The notes beneath the pieces were generated by a model. That model saw nothing but the letters and a program-made list of their open reading frames with translations. It was not told where the DNA came from and searched no databases. Position numbers and translations under genes: made by a program. This document shows, in pieces, positions 1-5,610 of a DNA stretch of 7,429 bases; positions within the stretch are counted from its first letter, which is position 1, and the number at the start of each line of letters is the position of its first letter. This DNA comes from JAWKVD01 sp041398225 (GTDB taxonomy: Bacteria; Pseudomonadota; Alphaproteobacteria; Caulobacterales; Hyphomonadaceae), in contig JAWKVD010000042.1 in NCBI GenBank assembly GCA_041398225.1, positions 1 to 7,429 of the forward strand. Direction: 5' to 3'.

Positions 1-818
1 CAGACATATTTGCGGTCGCCGACGATGGCGCAGCCGATCTCGGCCATGTGGAAACGAAGCTGGTGGGTGCGCCCGGTTTCCGGCTTGAGCGCGACCCAGG
101 CGGCCTTGGGGCCTGCGTTGGCGACGACGCTGTAGAGGGTGACCGCGTGCACGGCGCCGGGTTCGCCATGGCGCGCCGAGCGCATTTTCTCTTTCTCGTC
201 GCCCGGTCCGGTCGATTTCACCATCCAGCTGCGGATCTCGCCATGCATGGGATGCGGCACGCCAATGGTCACCGCCCAGTAGATCTTGTCCAGCTCGCGC
301 GAGCGGAACAGCTTGCCCAGCGCCGCCGCAACCGACACCGACTTGGCGAGGACCAGCACGCCGGAGGTGTCGCGGTCGAGCCTGTGCACCAGACGCGGCT
401 TTTCCTCGTCGGGGCCGACGAGCGCCTGGGTCATGGTGTCGAGGTGACGCTTGGTGCCGGTGCCGCCCTGAACCGCCACGCCGGCGGGCTTGTTCAGCAC
501 GATGATGTCCTGGTCTTCGTGGATCACCAGCGACTGGATGAAATCGGCGTCGGCCGGCGAGACCTTGCCCGCCTTCGCCGCCGGCTTGCCTTCAGGCGTG
601 GCCTGCATGGGCGGCACGCGCACAGTCTGTCCGGCGCGCAGGCGCGTGTTGGACTTGGCGCGGGCGCCGTCGACGCGGATCTCGCCCTTGCGCAGAGCCT
701 TCTCGATCTGGATCTGCGAGAGGCCGTGAAACTTGCGCTTCAGCCAGCGATCGAGGCGCGTGTCGTCCTCGTCGATCTCGACGGAAAGATTGACGACCTG
801 TCCGGCGTTCCAGCTCAT
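1..818 (-). CDS. rluC: RluC-like 23S rRNA pseudouridine synthase with S4 domain (3' end cut by window)
   Basis: This enzyme isomerises specific uridines to pseudouridine in large-subunit rRNA in the cytoplasm. The visible part is 272 codons starting at the ATG at 818-816; the stop lies beyond position 1. An S4 RNA-binding domain covers about residues 18-68 (RLDRWLKRKF, then RKGEIRVDG). The RluA-type catalytic domain follows from about residue 95. It holds the signature HRLDRDTSG at 145-153, with Asp148 as the expected catalytic nucleophile, and the late motif GRTHQLRFH at 249-257. RluC and RluD proteins are typically about 320 residues, so perhaps 40-60 residues are missing. The start overlaps the stop of crcB by 4 bp (ATGA), which suggests translational coupling. 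An RluC-like role is favoured over RluD from general resemblance and from its place after crcB; the exact target uridines cannot be read from sequence. Family assignment is firm, paralogue identity less so. Confidence 0.9.
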   Translation of the reverse strand, partial: MSWNAGQVVNLSVEIDEDDTRLDRWLKRKFHGLSQIQIEKALRKGEIRVDGARAKSNTRLRAGQTVRVPPMQATPEGKPAAKAGKVSPADADFIQSLVIHEDQDIIVLNKPAGVAVQGGTGTKRHLDTMTQALVGPDEEKPRLVHRLDRDTSGVLVLAKSVSVAAALGKLFRSRELDKIYWAVTIGVPHPMHGEIRSWMVKSTGPGDEKEKMRSARHGEPGAVHAVTLYSVVANAGPKAAWVALKPETGRTHQLRFHMAEIGCAIVGDRKYV

Positions 819-1198
819 GCGAACACCCGCCGCGCGATCCACAATCCGACAAACACGGCGAGCACGCCCGCCGCGACCGATCCCAGCGCGTAGCCGCCGG
901 CCTGCATGTAGCGGCCTTCCTCGATCATCAGGGCGGTTTCGAGCGAGTAAGCCGAGAAGGTGGTGAAGCCGCCCATCACGCCCGTGCCGATCAGCGCTCT
1001 CAACTGGTTCTGATGCTCGCCGCCGCGAAACGCCAGCACGCCGACCAGCAAGCCCAGCAACAGGCTGCCGAGCACGTTCACGCTGAGCGTTCCGAACGGA
1101 AAGTCCGGGCCGAGCCGACGCAGCATGAAGCCGGAGGTCAGGTGCCTGAGACCGGCGCCGATTGCGCCGCCGATCATCACGAGAAACAGGTTCTGCAT
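815..1198 (-). CDS. crcB: Fluoride ion channel CrcB/Fluc
   Basis: This 127-residue inner-membrane protein exports toxic fluoride as a dual-topology dimer. Length and pattern fit the family: four hydrophobic helices at about residues 3-24, 35-57, 66-88 and 98-123. It carries the conserved GTLSVNVLGS segment (36-45) with pore Asn41, and the GGFTTFSAYS segment (76-85), which supplies the pore phenylalanines Phe78 and Phe81 and the TTFS turn that binds the central sodium ion in known structures. The ATG at 1198-1196 is preceded by AGGAG (1209-1205), a Shine-Dalgarno that shares bases with the TAG stop of the upstream gene, 9 bp away. Its own TGA overlaps the ATG of the downstream rluC-like gene. 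There is no room for a separate fluoride riboswitch, so it appears to be expressed as part of the operon. No key residue looks missing. Confidence 0.96.
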   Translation of the reverse strand: MQNLFLVMIGGAIGAGLRHLTSGFMLRRLGPDFPFGTLSVNVLGSLLLGLLVGVLAFRGGEHQNQLRALIGTGVMGGFTTFSAYSLETALMIEEGRYMQAGGYALGSVAAGVLAVFVGLWIARRVFA

Positions 1199-1207
1199 GG
1201 CCTGCTC

Positions 1208-2014
1208 CTAGACCACCCGCTTGCGGCTGACCAGATCAAGGCCCGCAAGCTCCAGAACATCGGCGAAATCACGGGGCGGCGCCGCGCTTATGGTAAACGT
1301 GCCGCCGGAGGGATGCGGCGCGCCGAGCTTCTCGGCATGGAGCATCAGGCGCGGGACCGGCGCGCCCTTCAGGGTCTGGGCGCCGCCATAATAGGGATCG
1401 CCCAGGATCGGGCGGCCCGCGATCGACAGGTGCGCCCTGAGCTGGTGCATGCGTCCGGTCATCGGCTCCAGCTCAAGGACGTGGAGGTCGCCGCCGGAGG
1501 CCAGAACGCGCCAGCGGGTGCGCGCTTCCTGCGCCTTCTCATCGCCCGGGCGCGCGCGGCGCATCAGTTCGAGTTCGGGCTTCGGCCGATAGCGGGCGAG
1601 CGGGACGTCAATCTCGCCTTCATCCGTTTCGAAGGGCGCGCCCTGAACCATGGCGAGATAGCGCTTGGCGACATCGCGCCCCGCGAACGCCGCGCTGAGC
1701 GCCGCCGCCGCGGGCTGGGTTTTCGCCGCGACGATGACGCCGGAGGTCTGGGCGTCGAGGCGATGCACCAGACGCGGCCGCTTGCCGTTGGACCGTGCGA
1801 AGGCGGCCATCAGACGGTCGAGCGTGCGGTCGTCCGGATTGCGGGTCTGGACCGGGAGGCCCGAGGGCTTGTTGAAGACCAGCAGCGCCTCGTCCTCGTG
1901 GATGACGAGGCCGCGCACGAAGGAACGGTCGTCGTCGCTGAGCGGCGCGTTCTCATAGTCGCGGCGGCGCGGGCCGCGCGGCGGCTGCGGTCGGGTTTGC
2001 GGGCGTCTGGCCAT
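1208..2014 (-). CDS. RluA-family pseudouridine synthase lacking an S4 domain
   Basis: This 268-residue cytoplasmic enzyme should make pseudouridine in rRNA or tRNA. The catalytic core starts at about residue 35 (LVIHEDEALLVFNKPSG). It has HRLDAQTSG at 84-92, with Asp87 as the expected nucleophile, where the usual form is HRLDRDTSG. The late motif is GRMHQLRAH, with Met for the usual Thr. No S4 domain is present; residues 1-18 are instead a basic Arg/Pro-rich tail, as expected of RluA/RluE-like or short RluA-family enzymes. Which RNA it modifies cannot be told. I chose the ATG at 2014 because the 30 extra residues of a longer reading (from 2104) overlap the peptidase gene and look like shadow sequence. 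It starts 10 bp after the peptidase stop. No Shine-Dalgarno is visible before it, but CGCTAGTCTC ends 6 nt upstream, so a leaderless transcript is possible. It is a paralogue of the gene at 1-818. Confidence 0.9.
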   Translation of the reverse strand: MARRPQTRPQPPRGPRRRDYENAPLSDDDRSFVRGLVIHEDEALLVFNKPSGLPVQTRNPDDRTLDRLMAAFARSNGKRPRLVHRLDAQTSGVIVAAKTQPAAAALSAAFAGRDVAKRYLAMVQGAPFETDEGEIDVPLARYRPKPELELMRRARPGDEKAQEARTRWRVLASGGDLHVLELEPMTGRMHQLRAHLSIAGRPILGDPYYGGAQTLKGAPVPRLMLHAEKLGAPHPSGGTFTISAAPPRDFADVLELAGLDLVSRKRVV

Positions 2015-2020
2015 GGCGGC

Positions 2021-2030
2021 GAGACTAGCG
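2021..2030 (-). promoter_or_regulatory. Candidate -10 element before the S4-less rlu gene
   Basis: CGCTAGTCTC (minus strand, 2030-2021) sits 6 nt before the ATG at 2014 and overlaps the TAG stop of the peptidase gene. The same 10-mer lies 5 nt before the rarA start. GCTA resembles the beginning of the Caulobacter housekeeping -10 consensus (GCTANAWC). The distance would place transcription initiation at or next to the start codon. A -35 is only weakly seen: CGGACA about 17 bp upstream. This is inference from position and repetition, not a proven promoter. Confidence 0.3.
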
Positions 2031-4142
2031 TGCGTCGGCGCTCTTGTCCGCGCTTTCCGCACCGGCCCGGCCGGTGACGGGGTCCGGCAGCGGCGGGCCG
2101 CCATACTTCGCGAACCAGGTGATGGTGTTGGAGACCTTGGCGATCATGCCTGTCGGGCGGCCGCCGACATCGTGCGAGGAGCCCGGCACCAGGATCAGCC
2201 GGCTCGGCACGTGGCGGAGCTGAAGCGCGGCGTAGTATTGCTGCGCCTCGGAGCGCGGCGTGCGGTTGTCTTCCTCGCCGACGAGAACGGCGGTGGGCGT
2301 GACGACATTGCCGACCAGCGACAGCGGCGAATGCGACCAGTAGAGGTTGTGGTCCTCCCACGGGGTCGTGCCGAACCAATAGCGCGACATGTAGACGGGC
2401 GAGTCCGCCGAGAGCACTTCGCTGGTCCAGTTGATCACCGGCTTCTGCACCATGGCGGCGCGGAAGCGATCGGTCTTGCCGACGATCCACGCCGTGAGGA
2501 CGCCGCCGCCGGACCCGCCGGTGACGTACAGCCGCGAGGTGTCGATGGAGCCTTTCGCGATGGTCGCGTCGACCACGCTCATCAGGTCGTCATAGTCCTG
2601 GCTGGGATAGTTGTGGCTGATGAGCGCGCCGAACTCGTCGCCATAGGACGTCGATCCGCGCGGGTTGGAATAGACCACGATATAGCCCGCCGCCGCGAAC
2701 ATCTGGATTTCGGCGGCGAACACCGGACCGTAGGCCGAGTGCGGTCCGCCGTGAATCTCCAGCAGAAGCGGATAGGATTTGGCGGGATCGAAATCCGGCG
2801 GGCGGACGATCCAGGCGTCGATGGGACGCTGGTCGTAACTGGACGGAACCGTGATGCGCTCCGCCGGCGAGATTGTGCGGCCGGTGAAGACGTCCGAGTT
2901 GAGGTCGGTCAGCACGCGCACCTTCTTGCCGTCGTGGACTGCAAGCTCTGCGGGCGTTTGCGGATCGCCCCGGGTGATCGCGGCCTTGCCCGTTTTCGAC
3001 ACCGAGAACGCGCCGCCCGAATAAGGCCGGCTGAGATCGCGGCCGGCCAGACCGTCCACGACGGTTGAGACCTTGCCGTTGCGCAGGGATACGCGGCCGA
3101 CCTTGGTCTCGCCGCCGTCCTCGTAGAGGAACCAGACTTCGTTATCGCCGACCCATTGCGGGTTGGCGACGTCGCGGTCGAGGTCGGGCGTCAGGGCGCG
3201 CGATTGCGTGCCGTCGATATTGGCCACGTAGAGGCCGCCGACCTGATAGCTGGCGCCGTTGTCGCCGCCGCCGACATAGGCGATCTGCTTGCCGTTCGGC
3301 GAGACGGCCGGGCTGACCTCCGGACCGGCGTCGGCGGTGAGGCGCGTGATCGCGCCGGTTTCGACATCCAGCCGCTGCAAGTCGCTGTCGAGCGGATTGT
3401 AGGATGCGTCGGGTTCGCGGTTGGCGGAAAAGACGATCGACTTGCCGTCCGGCGTCCATGACAGGCGGCCGCTCTGATCGGTCGCGGTCCAGGTCAACTG
3501 GCGCGGCGTGCCGCCGTCGGCGGGCAGAACAAAGATCTGCATATAGCCGGACTCGAGCAGACCCTGACCGTCGGCGTGATAGTCGATGGTGTCGAACACC
3601 TTCACCGGCGCGTTCCACTTGGCGCCTTCGGGCCGGGGCGGCAGAGGCGCGGACGAGGCGCCGGCTTCCTCGACAAAGGCGGAGAACGCCAGCGTCTTGC
3701 CGTTCGGCGACCAGGCCAGTCCGCGCGCGCCGCCGGTGAGACGGGTCAGCGTTGCGGTGGCGCGCGTGTCGAGATTGTAGACCCGCAGTTCGGGGCCGCC
3801 GTCCTCGGCCGCGATGAAGGCGATCGAGCGGCCATCCGGCGACCAGACGGGCGAGGCGTAGGAGCCGCGCCCCTGAGCGATGGGCTCGTGGGTCTTGCCG
3901 TCGGCGTCGGCCAGCCAGATCGAGCCGACGAAACGATCGACCATCACGTCGCCGGCGACACGCACATAGGCGATCAGCTTTCCATCGGGCGAAATCGCCG
4001 GACTATCCGCCGACTCCATGCGGAAGACATCGGCCGCGGTGAACACTTTGGGCGCTTCGCGCACCGGTTCGGCCGTCGCGGGCGCTTCCATCGCCGCGCC
4101 AGCCGCAACGGCCAGCGCCAGAGCCAACAAACGTCGATGCAT
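2025..4142 (-). CDS. Secreted S9-family (prolyl oligopeptidase / dipeptidyl-peptidase type) serine peptidase
   Basis: This 705-residue enzyme probably cleaves short peptides in the periplasm. A signal peptide is clear: basic MHRR, a hydrophobic stretch at 5-17, and an ATA site with likely cleavage after Ala24. A beta-propeller of TolB/PD40-like repeats follows, at about residues 40-410, with recurring SPDGKLIAYV, SPDGRSIAFI, SPNGKTLAFS, TPDGKSIVFS and SPNGKQIAYV. The C-terminal alpha/beta-hydrolase domain (about 440-690) carries LLLEIHGGPH, the nucleophile elbow GGSGGG with Ser544, GEEDNRTP with Asp625, and GSSHDV with His657, so the triad is complete. The elbow has Gly where many S9 members have Tyr (GGSYGG). 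The ATG at 4142 has Shine-Dalgarno GGGAGG 7 nt upstream. The frame is continuous with rarA upstream only because of frameshifts there; it is not a real fusion. Subfamily and substrate cannot be decided. It stands 106 bp after rarA and 10 bp before an rlu gene. Confidence 0.93.
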   Translation of the reverse strand: MHRRLLALALAVAAGAAMEAPATAEPVREAPKVFTAADVFRMESADSPAISPDGKLIAYVRVAGDVMVDRFVGSIWLADADGKTHEPIAQGRGSYASPVWSPDGRSIAFIAAEDGGPELRVYNLDTRATATLTRLTGGARGLAWSPNGKTLAFSAFVEEAGASSAPLPPRPEGAKWNAPVKVFDTIDYHADGQGLLESGYMQIFVLPADGGTPRQLTWTATDQSGRLSWTPDGKSIVFSANREPDASYNPLDSDLQRLDVETGAITRLTADAGPEVSPAVSPNGKQIAYVGGGDNGASYQVGGLYVANIDGTQSRALTPDLDRDVANPQWVGDNEVWFLYEDGGETKVGRVSLRNGKVSTVVDGLAGRDLSRPYSGGAFSVSKTGKAAITRGDPQTPAELAVHDGKKVRVLTDLNSDVFTGRTISPAERITVPSSYDQRPIDAWIVRPPDFDPAKSYPLLLEIHGGPHSAYGPVFAAEIQMFAAAGYIVVYSNPRGSTSYGDEFGALISHNYPSQDYDDLMSVVDATIAKGSIDTSRLYVTGGSGGGVLTAWIVGKTDRFRAAMVQKPVINWTSEVLSADSPVYMSRYWFGTTPWEDHNLYWSHSPLSLVGNVVTPTAVLVGEEDNRTPRSEAQQYYAALQLRHVPSRLILVPGSSHDVGGRPTGMIAKVSNTITWFAKYGGPPLPDPVTGRAGAESADKSADAR

Positions 4143-4149
4143 CGGATCG

Positions 4150-4155
4150 CCTCCC
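4150..4155 (-). promoter_or_regulatory. Shine-Dalgarno of the S9 peptidase
   Basis: GGGAGG on the minus strand, 7 nt before the ATG at 4142. It fixes the start of the peptidase as a separate protein and argues against translation of a RarA-peptidase fusion. Confidence 0.8.
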
Positions 4156-4167
4156 TGAACGCCGAAT

Positions 4168-4175
4168 GAGGCTAG
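4168..4175 (-). promoter_or_regulatory. Candidate -10 element of the S9 peptidase gene
   Basis: CTAGCCTC (minus strand) differs by one base from the CTAGTCTC found before rarA and the S4-less rlu gene. It ends 25 nt before the ATG. Initiation about 7 nt downstream would give a leader of roughly 19 nt that contains the GGGAGG ribosome binding site. I see no good -35 (TTTCAC is at about the right distance but a poor match). Weak inference. Confidence 0.22.
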
Positions 4176-4248
4176 AGCGGTAGAGGCCGAGGTGAAAGAC
4201 CTGCTCGCGGATTGGGCGAGGCTGAGCCCCTGAACGCGCGATGCGGGG

Positions 4249-5567
4249 TCAATCCTCGCCGCGCGCACGTTTGGCGCGTTCGGCGATCTTTTCCAGCCGT
4301 TCGCGGATGGGGCTTCGCGCCTGACGCCTTTCGGGCGGTAAAAGCCTGACGCTCCATGTCGTCGGGGAAGGCTGACCGAGACGCCGCCGCCATCGCCGAC
4401 ATTGGCCGCGTCGTGGTCGTATTCGTAGCCGGCGCCGTAGCCGAGCGACTTCATCATCTTGGTCGGCGCGTTGAGGATGTGCGCTGGCGGCGCCAGCGAT
4501 CCGGTCTCGCGCGCCGCCGCGCGCGCCGCGTTGTAGGCCTTGTAGGCGGCGTTGGACTTGGGCGCGGTCGCGAGATGGATCACCGCCTGGGCCAGCGCCA
4601 GTTCGCCTTCCGGCGATCCCAGACGTTCGTAGGCCGCGGCGGCCTCGTTGCAGATCATCAGCGCGGTGGGATCGGCGAGCCCGACATCCTCGCTGGCGGC
4701 GCGGATCATGCGCCGCGCCAGAAAGAGCGGGTCCTCGCCGCCTTCGAGCATGCGGCAGAACCAGTACAGCGCCGCATCCGGATCGGAGCCGCGCGTCGCC
4801 TTGTGCCACGCGGAAATGAGATTGTAGTGCTCCTCGCGGTTCTTGTCGTAGGCGGGCGCCCGCTTCTGGAGCGCGGAGAGAAGCTGGCCCGCGTCGAGCG
4901 GTTTGGCCGGCGTCCAGCTTGCGACTTCCTCGACGAGGTTGAGGAAGTAGCGGCCGTCCCCGTCCGCCATCGCGATCAGCGCCTCGCGAGCATCCGGCAT
5001 TATGGGAAGCGGGCGGCCGAGCGCTTTTTCCGCCCTTTCCGCAAGCAGCGCCAGCGCGGCCTCGTCCAGCCGCTTCAACACCATGACCTGGCAGCGCGAC
5101 AGCAGAGCGCCGTTCAGTTCGAAGGAAGGATTTTCGGTGGTGGCGCCGATCAGCGTGACCACCCCCCTTTCGACGAACGGCAGGAAGCCGTCCTGCTGGG
5201 CGCGATTGAAGCGGTGGATCTCGTCGACGAACAGCAGCGTGCCCTTGCCGGTGCGCCGCAGCGCCTCGGCCTTGTCGAACGCCGCGCGCAGATCCTTCAC
5301 GCCGGAGAAGATCGCGGAGATCTGCTGGAAGTCGAGGCCGGTGCGTTCGGCCAGAAGACGCGCGATGGTGGTTTTGCCGACGCCGGGCGGTCCCCAGAGA
5401 ATGAGGCTGGCCAGACGCCCCTGCGCCAGCATTCGGCCGATGGGCCCGTCCGGCCCGATCAGGTGATCCTGGCCGACGACATCCTCGATGCGTTCCGGGC
5501 GCAGGCGGTCGGCGAGCGGACGCGGTGCGTCCTCATCCATTCCCGCCGCTGCAAACAGATCGCTCAC
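4249..5567 (-). CDS. rarA: Replication-associated recombination ATPase RarA (MgsA/WRNIP1 family), 3' end frameshifted
   Basis: RarA is a cytoplasmic AAA+ ATPase related to clamp loaders that acts at stalled replication forks. Seen here: Walker A GPPGVGKT at 59-66, Walker B LLFVDE at 111-116, sensor 1 in GATTEN at 141-146, arginine finger Arg158 in LLSRC, and the C-terminal tetramerisation region with EEHYNLISAWHKATRGSDPDAALYW (key residues 245-269) and APKSNAAYKAYN. The start is GTG at 5567, giving MSDLFAAAG, typical of alphaproteobacterial RarA; no Shine-Dalgarno is visible. From about codon 397 the family-like C-terminus is split over three frames: FPDDMERQAF (about 4369-4341), then YRPKG back in the first frame (about 4340-4311), then IRERLEKIAERAKR ending GED at the TGA 4251-4249. 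Four lost bases would restore about 440 residues, the normal length. The cause may be sequencing error or real mutation. The ATPase core is intact. Confidence 0.88.
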
Positions 5568-5572
5568 GCGCG

Positions 5573-5582
5573 GAGACTAGCG
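5573..5582 (-). promoter_or_regulatory. Candidate -10 element before rarA
   Basis: CGCTAGTCTC (minus strand) ends 5 nt before the rarA GTG at 5567, inside the 43-bp gap after htrA. It is identical to the 10-mer before the gene at 1208-2014. Because rarA has no Shine-Dalgarno, a leaderless transcript starting at the GTG is plausible. The best -35 candidate at 17 bp is TGGCGA, a weak match to TTGACA. Inference only. Confidence 0.3.
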
Positions 5583-5610
5583 CGCACGGGGCCGCCTCGC
5601 CAGCGTTCGC

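Noticed and set aside
1199..1215. A fluoride riboswitch before crcB
   Set aside because: Only 9 bp separate crcB from the upstream stop codon, which is too little for the aptamer, and I see no riboswitch-like fold in the preceding coding sequence.
2061..2075. Inverted repeat ACCGGC-CCG-GCCGGT as a terminator
   Set aside because: It is inside the peptidase coding region, has no following U-run, and is a short GC palindrome expected by chance in this DNA.
2015..2104. An upstream start at 2104 for the S4-less rlu gene
   Set aside because: The extra 30 residues overlap the peptidase 3' end, are of Arg/Pro/Ala shadow composition, and precede a good ATG at 2014.
1013..3068. Long plus-strand open frames at 1013-2077 and 2013-3068, and others such as 48-893 and 4356-5726
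   Set aside because: They lie opposite well-supported minus-strand genes, are rich in Arg/Ala/Gly and His without recognisable motifs, and are the usual shadows of GC-rich coding DNA.
4300..4400. Programmed ribosomal frameshifting in rarA
   Set aside because: Several shifts within about 90 bp would be needed, with no slippery heptamer plus pseudoknot arrangement visible. RarA is not known to use frameshifting.
2025..5567. A single 1180-residue protein joining RarA to an S9 peptidase
   Set aside because: The join runs through rarA sequence that is out of frame with the family C-terminus and through a noncoding gap. The peptidase has its own Shine-Dalgarno, ATG and signal peptide, which would be useless inside a cytoplasmic fusion.
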